DNA of 64,000 bases, from contig NZ_JRLF01000012.1 of assembly GCF_001404985.1 (NCBI RefSeq), positions 434,001 through 498,000 of the forward strand, read 5' to 3'. This stretch comes from Flavobacterium aquidurense. GTDB lineage: Bacteria; Bacteroidota; Bacteroidia; Flavobacteriales; Flavobacteriaceae. The position numbers and the translations under genes were made by a program. Shown here one piece after another: positions 45,954 to 54,124 of the stretch. How positions within the stretch are numbered: the stretch's first letter is position 1; the number at the start of each line of letters is the position of its first letter. Under the pieces are notes generated by a model. The model was not told the DNA's origin and searched no databases. It saw only the letters and a list, made by a program, of their open reading frames with translations.

Positions 45954-46787
45954 ATGGAAATTAGAAACTTATACCAACCTTTTGAACTTCAGTTTCTGGA
46001 GGTTTCAGAATACGAAGTAAAAGAGCGCAGGAATACATTTTTTGAAATGGTTTTTGTTTTAGAAGGAAAAGGAATTCAGATGATTAACGATCACCGATTA
46101 CCATACGCCAGCGATAAACTGTTTTTGATTTTTCCGCAGGATAAACATAGTTTTGAAGTTGCTGAAAGAACAGAATTTTTCTTTATTCGTTTTCAGGATA
46201 GCTATCTTAAAACACAAAGCAGCGACTGGATACGGAAACTGGAATTCATTTTTCATAACCACAATCATTTGCCGGGTTGCATTTTAAAAACAATAACCGA
46301 TAAACCTTTATTAAGAGCGATGGTTGAAGCTTTAATTCGCGAAGAAAAGACTAATTTTCCGCAGCAGCAAGAAGTAATTAAACAAATTCTGAATACAATT
46401 ATTACCATTGCAGCCAGAAATATATCACTTATTGCACCACTTGCAATTGCTCCGTCTAATGCAGAACCAAGTCTGGATTTACTGCATTATGTGCATCAGA
46501 ATATTTATAACCCTGAGGCATTAAAAGCAGCTAAAATGGCAAAAGAATTTAATGTTTCGCCTACTTATATCAGCGAGTATTTTAAAACCAAAACGGGTCA
46601 GAGTATTCAGCAATATACGATGGCCTATAAAATAAAACTAATCGAAACGAGATTGAAATTTACCAACATGCAAATCAACGAAATTGTGTATGAATTTGGT
46701 TTTAGCGATGCAAGTCACTTGAATAGGCTGTTTAAAAAATATACAGGAGTAAATCCAAGTGACTATAAAAAGCAGTTTAAGAGTTAG
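45954..46787 (+). CDS. AraC/XylS-family transcription regulator
   Basis: Start at ATG 45954 (277 residues); the frame has an earlier ATG at 45918 that adds twelve residues unlike the family. N-terminal cupin-type domain (about 1-160), then two helix-turn-helix motifs in the last 100 residues (KEFNVSPTYISEYFKTKTGQS and INEIVYEFGFSDASHLNRLFKK). Divergently placed from doxX and the deacetylase, which are its probable targets. The promoter at 45917-45949 lies almost at the start codon. Ligand unknown. Confidence 0.88.
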   Translation: MEIRNLYQPFELQFLEVSEYEVKERRNTFFEMVFVLEGKGIQMINDHRLPYASDKLFLIFPQDKHSFEVAERTEFFFIRFQDSYLKTQSSDWIRKLEFIFHNHNHLPGCILKTITDKPLLRAMVEALIREEKTNFPQQQEVIKQILNTIITIAARNISLIAPLAIAPSNAEPSLDLLHYVHQNIYNPEALKAAKMAKEFNVSPTYISEYFKTKTGQSIQQYTMAYKIKLIETRLKFTNMQINEIVYEFGFSDASHLNRLFKKYTGVNPSDYKKQFKS

Positions 46788-46801
46788 GGTTTAAAACTAA
46801 T

Positions 46802-47383
46802 TTATACTTTATCCTTATCAATCCATTTACCAACGGCCGGAGCAACATAATTTTTCATTTGATGTAATAAATCATCAATGTTATCGCTCACTAAAAGCAT
46901 TTGCTGATTAACGTCTTTTAATAAACCTTTCTCGACCATAACTTTTGTTAATTCGATCAGGGCATCATAAAAGCCGTTTATGTTCAAGATGGCAATTGGT
47001 TTTTTATGAAGTCCCAATTGTGCCCAGGTCAACATTTCAAAAAGCTCTTCAAGAGTTCCAAAACCACCCGGAAGCGCAATTACTCCATCGCATAAATCGC
47101 TCATTTTAGTTTTTCTTTCATGCATGCTTTCCACCAAAATTAATTCGGTTAAACCAAGATGTGCAATTTCTTTTGATCTTAAAAAATTTGGTAAAACGCC
47201 AATTGCTTTTCCGCCTTCGTTTAAAACACCGTCGGCTACAGCGCCCATTAAACCAACGTTTGCTCCACCATAAACCAATTCTATATTTTGTTGTGCTAAT
47301 TTTTTTCCAAGTAATTCGGCTTGTTCTTTATAAATTTCTTCGGTACCAAAACTCGATCCGCAGAAAACTGTAATTCTTTTCAT
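46802..47383 (-). CDS. LOG-family phosphoribohydrolase (TIGR00730)
   Basis: A 193-residue Rossmann-type protein with the family signature PGGFGTLEELFEMLTW near residues 107-122 and MHERKTKM a little upstream. Family members release the base from nucleoside 5'-monophosphates; in plants and some bacteria they make active cytokinin. The bacterial role is usually nucleotide salvage. Convergent with the AraC gene. Length typical. Confidence 0.93.
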   Translation of the reverse strand: MKRITVFCGSSFGTEEIYKEQAELLGKKLAQQNIELVYGGANVGLMGAVADGVLNEGGKAIGVLPNFLRSKEIAHLGLTELILVESMHERKTKMSDLCDGVIALPGGFGTLEELFEMLTWAQLGLHKKPIAILNINGFYDALIELTKVMVEKGLLKDVNQQMLLVSDNIDDLLHQMKNYVAPAVGKWIDKDKV

Positions 47384-47488
47384 TATTATATGTTATATTT
47401 TATTCGTTAAATGTTAGAAGTAAGATGATTATTAGTTAAAGTTTAAATGTTAGATGTGAAATGCTTTTACGTCTGACATTTCACATTT

Positions 47489-48031
47489 TTACAATTTATA
47501 ATTTTCAATCTTTAGCTCATATTCAAAATGAGGTAAATTGACTGGAATATTACCTATAATATTTACTTCACCAATATTTATAGCGCCTAATTTTGATACT
47601 GCTTTTTGTGAACGTATATTATCTGTACCAATATGAAATAATACCGAATCTACATGTTGAAAAGCATAATCTATTAATAGTTTTTTATTTGATTTATTGT
47701 ATAATCCACCCCAGAATTTTCGACCAATAAAGGTAAAACCAATTGCAATACTGGATTTCTCCGGATTGTAATCATAATAACGGGTATTGCCTACAATTTC
47801 ATTTGTCTTTTTATCTAAAATCAAAAAGGCACTTTTCGAATTTATGGCTGCATCAAAAAATGGTTTGAAAACTTCTATTTTATATCGGTCTTTCATGGGA
47901 TGTTGTTCCCAAATTAAGGGATCTGAAGCTACTTTAAAAAGTGCGTCAAAATCACTTTCCTGAAGCGGAACTAATTTTGTAATGTCATCTTCTAAAATTT
48001 CTGGTTGTAAATTGAATTCTGAATTATTCAT
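47489..48031 (-). CDS. GNAT-family N-acetyltransferase, copy 1
   Basis: A 180-residue acetyltransferase of the RimJ/RimL type: VPLQESDFDALFKVASDP, FLILDKKTNEIVGNTRYYD, IGFTFIGRKFWGG and NIRSQKAVSKLGA. The acetyl-CoA binding pocket is shown by the middle motifs. Target amine unknown (protein N-terminus or amino acid possible). Two bases after the lactonase gene in the same direction, so the two are probably coupled. Confidence 0.88.
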   Translation of the reverse strand: MNNSEFNLQPEILEDDITKLVPLQESDFDALFKVASDPLIWEQHPMKDRYKIEVFKPFFDAAINSKSAFLILDKKTNEIVGNTRYYDYNPEKSSIAIGFTFIGRKFWGGLYNKSNKKLLIDYAFQHVDSVLFHIGTDNIRSQKAVSKLGAINIGEVNIIGNIPVNLPHFEYELKIENYKL

Positions 48032-48033
48032 TT

Positions 48034-49164
48034 TTATAAGTTTATCTTTTTAATCTGTACACAAGTTACATTGTCCATTTTAACTTCATTGCCAACTTTA
48101 TCGAGTAATCGTGTTTTAGAATTTCTCTTAAAAACAGTGACATTTCCGGAATTCATATTGGTTGCTATCAAAAATTTTCCGCTTTCGTCAAGGGCAAAAA
48201 CGCGCGGATGATTTCCAAAAGTCGATTGATAACCAATGTTTTTCAAAAGTCCGTTTTTAGCAATAGAAAAAATAGCAATGTTATTTTCTTTTCCTCGATT
48301 TGAGGCATATAGAAATTTTCCGTCGGGCGAGATATGAATATCAGAACTTTCAAAACCTGATGTTATACTATCCGGATGTGTATTGATACGCTGAACTTGC
48401 TTTAAAGTCCCGTTTTTATATTGATAAACGCTTATTGATCCCGACATTTCTTCGATGCAATATCCAAATTTCTCGTTAGGATGAAAAGTAAAATGTCTTG
48501 GTCCGGCTTCTAAATCTGTTTTTGTAAACGGGACTTTTGTTTCGACTAAAGGCTGTTTGAGGGTTTCATCAAAACGATAACAACGAATTTTATCCGCACC
48601 TAAATCCGGAAGAAATAAATAATCATTTTTAGGAGAAAAAACCGTCGAATGAACGTGCGATTTGGTTTGTCTTTCTTTATTGATACTTCCATCAGAATAT
48701 TGAAAATTCTGTGCAAGAGAATCGATTTGACCATTTTCTAATATCGGATGAACCGAAACACTTCCCGCTGTATAATTGCCATTTACCAGCCATTTTCCGC
48801 TTTTGTGAACTGACAGATAAACAGGATTTTCTCCACCGCTGGATTGCTTGTTTAAAAAAGTCAGGGTTTTATTTTCGGTATTAAATTCAAAACTGCTCAC
48901 ACTTCCGGCATTTGGTGTTCTGGTATCGGTACAGGCATAAAGAAATTTTCCGTTTGGCGAAACAGTCAAATACGATGGATTGATAGTGTTTTTTGCTGAG
49001 GTTACTTTGGTTAGGTTTCCGTTTATGGTATCTAATTGGTAAACCTGAATAGATTCAGCCGTTTTATCCCTATTATAACTTCCTAAAAACACATAGGTAC
49101 CTTGGGAGAAAATAGTATGGGTAATCAGGAGAATAATGGTTGTAGCTATGAATTTTAGTTTCAT
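48034..49164 (-). CDS. Lactonase-type beta-propeller protein, exported
   Basis: A 376-residue seven-bladed propeller of the 6-phosphogluconolactonase (YkgB-like) group, with a signal peptide (LLITHTIFSQ near residue 20). Blade repeats include INPSYLTVSPNGKFLYA, SSGGENPVYLSVHKSGKWL, GPRHFTFHPNEKFGY and DIHISPDGKFLYASN. The signal peptide makes action on periplasmic lactones more likely than the cytoplasmic pentose phosphate step. Downstream gene begins two bases after it. Confidence 0.88.
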   Translation of the reverse strand: MKLKFIATTIILLITHTIFSQGTYVFLGSYNRDKTAESIQVYQLDTINGNLTKVTSAKNTINPSYLTVSPNGKFLYACTDTRTPNAGSVSSFEFNTENKTLTFLNKQSSGGENPVYLSVHKSGKWLVNGNYTAGSVSVHPILENGQIDSLAQNFQYSDGSINKERQTKSHVHSTVFSPKNDYLFLPDLGADKIRCYRFDETLKQPLVETKVPFTKTDLEAGPRHFTFHPNEKFGYCIEEMSGSISVYQYKNGTLKQVQRINTHPDSITSGFESSDIHISPDGKFLYASNRGKENNIAIFSIAKNGLLKNIGYQSTFGNHPRVFALDESGKFLIATNMNSGNVTVFKRNSKTRLLDKVGNEVKMDNVTCVQIKKINL

Positions 49165-49182
49165 TTGAGGTTTTTTTAAGTT

Positions 49183-49266
49183 TTCAGTCTCAGTTTTCAG
49201 TTTTCAGTCTCAGTCTCAGTCTCAGTCTCAGTTTTCAATCTAAAATCTAAAATCTGCAATCTAAAA
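49183..49266. repeat. TCAGTC/TCTAAAA tandem repeat tract
   Basis: TTTTCAG and CAGTCT units repeat from 49183, changing to TCTAAAA units at about 49240-49266. It fills the gap between the lactonase and the MBL-hydrolase genes. Confidence 0.7.
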
Positions 49267-50364
49267 TTACTGAATCCCTTTCCACCATTGCTGGAATTCT
49301 TGGTTTTCATTTTTCAATTCTACTAATTCTCCAATTTTGGGTGTGATTAGCGGGATTGGGTTTTCTGAAGCGGCATTCGATTCTGTTACTTTTATCAAAG
49401 GTTCATCCCAAGGGTGAAGTGCCAGTGAAAATTTTGAAGAATGTACCGGAAAAACTCTTTTTGCTTGTATGTCTTTCATGGCTTTTATTACATCTTGGGG
49501 TAGATTATGAATGTATTTCCATGCGGGATTATATTGCCCGTTATCGATAAGTGCAATATCAAAAGGGCCAAATTTATTACCAATTTCTGCATAATGAGAA
49601 TCATAACCGCTATCACCGCCCAAATACATTTTAAAATGGCTGGCTTCTAATACAAAAGAAGTCCAGAGTGTATTGCAGCGTTTGATACTTCTGCCTGAAA
49701 AATGTCTAGAAGGCGTAGTATAAAGTGTTAAATTCTGGTCGAGTTCTATTTTTTCATGCCAGTCTTTTTCGATAATAATGTTTTTAGGAAATCCCCAAAA
49801 TTCAAAATGAGAACCTACGCCAAGTGCACAGATTACATTTTTAATTTTTGGTTTTAATTCCATAATTGTTTTATAATCCAGATGGTCATAATGATCGTGT
49901 GTGATGAGTAAATAATCAATTTCAGGAATATCGGCAGCAGTATAAATATCAGTTCCTTTAAACGCTTTTGTGGTTCCGTAAACAGGGGAGGCGTTACCGC
50001 TAAAAACCGGATCGATTAAAAACCGTTTTCCTTCAAGCTGAATAAAATAAGAAGAATGCCCAAACCAGACCAAAACGTCCTGATCAATAGAAAGTTCAAG
50101 CAAATTGGTTTTGATTGATGGAATCAGATCCGTTGGGATTTTTCTGTCTACTTTTTTAAATAAAAACTCAGAAATTATATTAAAATAGCCGTAACCTTCT
50201 GCAAGTTCAGGCGTAAAATTGACGTTTTCGAATTTTCCGTTTTTATAATTAGGTGACTTTTGTATCAAAGCCAATCTCTCACCGGAAGGTCTTTTGCCAT
50301 ATCTGGGATGTTGAAAAACGAAAATAAGCAAGGCGAATAAAAGAATTAGTACGGTAATAATCAT
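49267..50364 (-). CDS. MBL-fold metallo-hydrolase, membrane-anchored
   Basis: A 365-residue protein with one N-terminal hydrophobic helix (residues about 2-17) and a metallo-beta-lactamase domain: LITHDHYDHLDY (HxHxDH), a metal-ligand GGDSGYDSHYAE and an ending typical of UlaG/NAPE-PLD-like proteins. It hydrolyses ester or phosphodiester-type bonds with two zinc ions; the precise lipid or sugar substrate is unknown. Its start overlaps the stop of the DUF1801 gene by four bases, so the two are coupled. Confidence 0.9.
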   Translation of the reverse strand: MIITVLILLFALLIFVFQHPRYGKRPSGERLALIQKSPNYKNGKFENVNFTPELAEGYGYFNIISEFLFKKVDRKIPTDLIPSIKTNLLELSIDQDVLVWFGHSSYFIQLEGKRFLIDPVFSGNASPVYGTTKAFKGTDIYTAADIPEIDYLLITHDHYDHLDYKTIMELKPKIKNVICALGVGSHFEFWGFPKNIIIEKDWHEKIELDQNLTLYTTPSRHFSGRSIKRCNTLWTSFVLEASHFKMYLGGDSGYDSHYAEIGNKFGPFDIALIDNGQYNPAWKYIHNLPQDVIKAMKDIQAKRVFPVHSSKFSLALHPWDEPLIKVTESNAASENPIPLITPKIGELVELKNENQEFQQWWKGIQ

Positions 50365-50798
50365 GGTAGTATATAATTTGAGGGATATAAGTTTTTTAAA
50401 TGTTCAACAGAAAGTGTAATCATATTTTTCAGGACTTCAAGATCAATATCCGTCAATTTTTTGATATAAATACAACCCTTTGAGGCTTTGTGTTTTCCTA
50501 ATTTAGAAAGTAATTCATCTTTATTTTCAGCTGAGGTGTAAATATAAAGCGAAATTGCGGCTTTTCTTGGAGAAAAACCAACAAGTGGTGCATCGCCTTC
50601 GTGACCACTGGCATATTTGTAATGATAACTCCCGAAACCTATAATACTTGGTCCCCACATTTTGGGTTTAAAATGGGTAACTTCCTGCATTATTCTGGTA
50701 AGTTCAAAAGCATCTTTTCTTTTGGCTTCATCTTCAACAAAAGCATTTATAAAATCAACAACACTGCTTTGTGTTTCTGTAGTTTTATTTTTTGCCAT
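50361..50798 (-). CDS. DUF1801 protein, copy 2
   Basis: A 145-residue member of the DUF1801 group: VVDFINAFVEDEAKRKDAFEL, MWGPSIIGFGSYHYKYASGHEGDAP, SPRKAAISLYIYT, KGCIYIKKLTDID. It precedes the MBL-hydrolase gene with a four-base overlap. A tandem repeat lies in front of its start. No catalytic residues are known for the family. Confidence 0.88.
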   Translation of the reverse strand: MAKNKTTETQSSVVDFINAFVEDEAKRKDAFELTRIMQEVTHFKPKMWGPSIIGFGSYHYKYASGHEGDAPLVGFSPRKAAISLYIYTSAENKDELLSKLGKHKASKGCIYIKKLTDIDLEVLKNMITLSVEHLKNLYPSNYILP

Positions 50799-50810
50799 AT
50801 TATTTAATTT

Positions 50811-50935
50811 TCAGTCTTCAGTTTTCAGTCGCAGTCTTCAGTCGCAGTCTTCAGTCGCAGTCTTCAGTCGCAGTTTTCAGTCGCAATTGTAAACTGTAAA
50901 CTGTAAACTGTTTACTGCGACTGCGACTATAAACT
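50811..50935. repeat. TTCAGTCGCAGTC tandem repeats with inverted copy
   Basis: Four 13-base units TCAGTCGCAGTCT from about 50822, then TGTAAAC units (7-base period) and an inverted GCGACTGCGACT at the right. The tract fills the gap between two minus-strand genes. Not a CRISPR array: units are adjacent, with no spacers. Confidence 0.75.
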
Positions 50936-51302
50936 AGAACATTCCATTTTCGTTAATAGGTTCTTTGGGGATGGGTTGTCCTAAATCCCAAAATTCAACA
51001 ATTTTATCGGCTTTGAATTTCAGAATGTGAACCACAGCAAAACCCAAATCAACCGGAGTTTGTTTTAAATGAGAATGTACGGCGACCAGATCCCCGTCTT
51101 CGAGAATGTGGTGAATTTTAAAAACCTTATTAGGGTTCGTTCTGGTTGATTCTTCCATTGCCAGCATCAAAGTGTCTGCATCACCTTTGAAATAGGCATT
51201 ATGATGTTTGAAGTTTTCACCAACATAAAGACGGAACGCTTCGTGTGAATGTCCGTTAGCAGCAAGTTTTAAAAAGTCCCGGGCTATTTCTTTCTTCGTC
51301 AT
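50934..51302 (-). CDS. NTF2-like (SnoaL-type) protein
   Basis: A 122-residue NTF2-like fold: LKLAANGHSHEAFRLYV, FKHHNAYFKGDADTL, HHILEDGDLVAVHSH, KADKIVEFWDLGQPIP. Such proteins include cyclases, dehydratases and binding proteins; conserved catalytic residues are not fixed, so the role is open. Single gene flanked by repeats. Confidence 0.85.
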   Translation of the reverse strand: MTKKEIARDFLKLAANGHSHEAFRLYVGENFKHHNAYFKGDADTLMLAMEESTRTNPNKVFKIHHILEDGDLVAVHSHLKQTPVDLGFAVVHILKFKADKIVEFWDLGQPIPKEPINENGMF

Positions 51303-51372
51303 AATTTTAAAATTTAAAAGCTAACTAAGTTATAAAATATGTGTTTAGGAAAACCAAAAAAACACTTAATAT

Positions 51373-51978
51373 TTATTCCAGACGCTTAAATTCATATGCA
51401 CTATTATAACTTTTTCCTGCCCAAAAAAGAAATAATAATGCACCCGAATTATCAACTGCTTCATTTACAATTAAATTATTGTTTTTTGAAATAGCAATTC
51501 GTCTTTTGTCGTTGTTACATCCTCCAAAAAGATAGGGGATTCCGGTACATTTCAGGTAATTATTATCGAGATAAAACATTCCGTCTTTTTTTAGGGTTCC
51601 TTTTATTTGCTGCTTTTTCAGGCTGTTATTATTTTTAAATAGTTCGATACTTAATTCAGTAGTATTAAGGATTTTTAATTCAATGTAATACTGGGAAACA
51701 TTGTTTACGGTAGAATCTATATTTTCAAATTTTAAAATATCATTTGTGATATAATGATAAGAATTGATATATTTTTTTATACTTTCTAAATCAGAATGTT
51801 CATTTTTTTTATCGTATTTCTTTATTGGTGCAAAAGTATATTTTCCGTTAAAGGAATAAATATCAACCGCATTTAAGCTGATATAGTCTTCTTTAAAATC
51901 TTTTTTAGAAAACGAAGCACAGTTTATTAATGAAACCGAAACTAATAGAAGTAATAATAGTATTGCAATCTTTTTCAT
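51373..51978 (-). CDS. Hypothetical lipoprotein
   Basis: ATG at 51978 is preferred to a TTG two codons earlier. Signal peptide with lipobox SLINC near residue 20 and a 180-residue soluble domain with no recognised family (two cysteines, CTGIPYLFGGC, lie close together near the C-terminus). It is downstream of the 232-residue gene with a 15-base gap, so both are co-transcribed. Function unknown. Confidence 0.65.
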   Translation of the reverse strand: MKKIAILLLLLLVSVSLINCASFSKKDFKEDYISLNAVDIYSFNGKYTFAPIKKYDKKNEHSDLESIKKYINSYHYITNDILKFENIDSTVNNVSQYYIELKILNTTELSIELFKNNNSLKKQQIKGTLKKDGMFYLDNNYLKCTGIPYLFGGCNNDKRRIAISKNNNLIVNEAVDNSGALLFLFWAGKSYNSAYEFKRLE

Positions 51979-51993
51979 ATCCAATTTATGGAA

Positions 51994-52692
51994 TTAAATT
52001 ATAGTTAATGAGTTCGATTTTAAATATCGATTTTCATTGATTACTTTTTTTGCTTCGGGACTAATCCAGAAATTTGGACGATATAGTTTTGTGCTGCTTT
52101 GTAATTTTGCTTTATTAGATAATGCTTTTATATTATTTATTAAGTTGTTGTATAATTGGTGATTATTGAATTGTTGTGTATCAATAACCGAATTGAATTT
52201 GTCATTAGAAAAACTTATAACTTTAGGATACGTTAGTTCTAAACCTATTGTACCTTCGGTATTCATATGCGCTATGCTTAAACTTTGGTTATTCTCTAAA
52301 AAGGTAAGATAAAAAGGAGTGATATTGATTACAGGTTCTGTTGGATCGACCAATTTAAAGGCATCAGAAACAATTCCTTTTTTGTCTATAATTTCTTTAA
52401 ATCCAATTTTATTGATATCATCAGTAATCGATAATCTTATTTTATTCTCGTAAGACCAATGATCTTTTCTATCGTATTCTTTGTTACTAATTATGATTTC
52501 GTTAAAAAAGTCTTTGTAACCATCTAATACATACGATTTATCAGTTGCGGTATAATCTATGGCAACTCTTGTGTTTGTAATAACAAAGTAAAATTTAAGT
52601 TCGCTGAAAATTGATTCAAATTGCTGAGGTGTAAGGATGAAATTAAATTTATTCCAGCCTTTTCCTGCGCCAAGTCCGCCAAAATAACTCAT
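51994..52692 (-). CDS. Hypothetical protein
   Basis: A 232-residue soluble protein, without signal peptide or membrane segment, starting MSYFGGLGAGKGWN. It contains alternating beta stretches (FYFVITNTRVAIDYTATDK, INITPFYLTFLE) and a helical C-terminus. No family recognised. It precedes a lipoprotein gene in a short operon, an order also seen at the left edge of the window, but without sequence relation. Confidence 0.6.
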   Translation of the reverse strand: MSYFGGLGAGKGWNKFNFILTPQQFESIFSELKFYFVITNTRVAIDYTATDKSYVLDGYKDFFNEIIISNKEYDRKDHWSYENKIRLSITDDINKIGFKEIIDKKGIVSDAFKLVDPTEPVINITPFYLTFLENNQSLSIAHMNTEGTIGLELTYPKVISFSNDKFNSVIDTQQFNNHQLYNNLINNIKALSNKAKLQSSTKLYRPNFWISPEAKKVINENRYLKSNSLTII

Positions 52693-52708
52693 AGATTATA
52701 ATTTAAAT

Positions 52709-53389
52709 TTAAGCAAGTATAAAGTTCACAATCGCTTCTGAGTGTATTTTTGTGGTATCAAAAACAGGAACTGAAAAATGGGATTGGTCTATTAATAACG
52801 GAATTTCGGTACAGCCCAAAATTATACCTTTTGCACCACGCTCAATAAGTTCGTTTGCAATTTTGATATAGTTTTGTTGCGATTCAGGATTGATAATCCC
52901 TCTGCCCAGTTCTTCTTTCAGAACATGTTGTATATAATCTCTGGTTTCCTGTTTTTCAGGAATAATAACATCTAATCCAAAACTTTTGAGACGATCTTTA
53001 TAAAAGTCCATTTCCATAGAAAACGAAGTTCCTAATAGGCCAACAGTTGTAATTTTTTCTTGTGTTATCGCTTTAGCAGTTTCGGTACCAATATGAATTA
53101 AGGGTATGTCAATTTCTTTTTCGATTTTGTCTGCATGCATATGGGCTGTATTGGCACATAGTACAATGGCATCAACGCCGCTTTTTTGCAAACTTAGACA
53201 TGCATTCAATAACAGTTCGTATGAGTTCGGCCAGGTTTTTTCCTGAATGTCACCAAAGTTCAGAGAATAAATCAAACATTCTGCAAACTGCAATCCACCC
53301 AGTTTTTTATTTACACCTTCGTTAATTAATTTATAATAATCTATGGTAGAAACCCAACTGATTCCGCCTACAAGTCCAACTTTTTTCAT
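52709..53389 (-). CDS. Aspartate/glutamate racemase family protein
   Basis: A 226-residue protein from ATG 53389 (an upstream ATG adds nine asparagine-rich residues). Two active-site cysteines lie in VLCANTAHMHAD (near residue 82) and ILGCTEIPLLI (near residue 193), as in the two-base racemases of the Asp/Glu family. Typically interconverts L- and D-amino acids; here it could supply D-aspartate or act on a related substrate. Followed by the ArsR-tail-like gene upstream. Confidence 0.9.
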   Translation of the reverse strand: MKKVGLVGGISWVSTIDYYKLINEGVNKKLGGLQFAECLIYSLNFGDIQEKTWPNSYELLLNACLSLQKSGVDAIVLCANTAHMHADKIEKEIDIPLIHIGTETAKAITQEKITTVGLLGTSFSMEMDFYKDRLKSFGLDVIIPEKQETRDYIQHVLKEELGRGIINPESQQNYIKIANELIERGAKGIILGCTEIPLLIDQSHFSVPVFDTTKIHSEAIVNFILA

Positions 53390-53430
53390 TCTGTTATTGT
53401 TATTATTATGGGGCAAAATCAGCTGTGTAT

Positions 53431-53646
53431 TTATAAAGCTTCTGATTTTATCTGTGAAAGATCTATGCCTAATTTTACAAATTCTGTTTGTCCTAAATCA
53501 GTAATATAAAAATTTTTATCGGTTGGTTTGTTTTTGGCAATCCAGCCTTTATCAGCAAAATTTTCCAGAATCAATTGGCCTAATTTTCCACCAATATGTT
53601 CGTAACACATTTTTGCCGGTTTTCTGGTGTTTGATTTCTCATTCAT
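53431..53646 (-). CDS. Small protein resembling the C-terminal part of an ArsR-type regulator
   Basis: A 71-residue protein with CYEHIGGKLGQLI, GWIAKNK, and FYITDLGQTEFVKLGID. These are the motifs of the C-terminal region found after the winged-helix in certain ArsR-family regulators (a CYDHLAGRLG-like motif), but the DNA-binding winged helix is missing. It may be a stand-alone small domain or the remnant of a longer gene; no upstream in-frame HTH is seen. It lies in a chain of minus-strand genes from 55948 downward. Confidence 0.7.
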   Translation of the reverse strand: MNEKSNTRKPAKMCYEHIGGKLGQLILENFADKGWIAKNKPTDKNFYITDLGQTEFVKLGIDLSQIKSEAL

Positions 53647-53671
53647 TTCGAAAATAGTTTAAATGATACTT

Positions 53672-54088
53672 TTATGATTTTTTCCCTGCGACTATTTTTC
53701 TGGCAAAGTACGCCATTGGTAAGTAGGCAAATGCAAGATCTATAAAATTATACCAAATTGGTGAAGGCAATGTACAAACATTTACAATACCACCCAATAA
53801 AAAGAAGGATCCAATTATCAAAGCCAATTCTGTTTTGCGGGTTGCTGCAATTAAAGCGGTTGCTGCCGCACCTGCAAAAGTACCAATGGAGTGTGCCAGA
53901 AAAGGAAAAATAAAGTGTTTGGGTTCGAATAAATGCATTGTAGCTTTTAGTCCTTCCATAGTGGTAACGTCTGCACCATTTGCAGGAGGAATTACAGAAC
54001 CACTCATTAAAATAATTGCCATATTGACAACGCTGCCAACAAAAAGACCAATTATTACAGCCAAAGTATTTTTAAAAATTGGATTCAT
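53672..54088 (-). CDS. Small multi-pass membrane protein
   Basis: A 138-residue protein with four membrane helices (about 8-28, 60-77, 85-102 and 108-127), alanine and glycine rich (GTFAGAAATALIAATRK). No named family. Located 36 bases after the AraC gene and probably co-transcribed with it and the NmrA-like gene. Confidence 0.7.
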   Translation of the reverse strand: MNPIFKNTLAVIIGLFVGSVVNMAIILMSGSVIPPANGADVTTMEGLKATMHLFEPKHFIFPFLAHSIGTFAGAAATALIAATRKTELALIIGSFFLLGGIVNVCTLPSPIWYNFIDLAFAYLPMAYFARKIVAGKKS

Positions 54089-54124
54089 AAAGCTTTTTTG
54101 TAGCGAATTTACTAAAAATAAAAT

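Noticed and set aside
50811..50935. Possible CRISPR array
   Set aside because: Repeat units (TCAGTCGCAGTCT) are directly adjacent without spacers, and no cas genes are present.
51373..52692. Second toxin/immunity pair (hypothetical protein followed by lipoprotein)
   Set aside because: Only gene order resembles the left-edge block; there is no duplication, no shared sequence and no toxin motif, so it was not raised as a finding.
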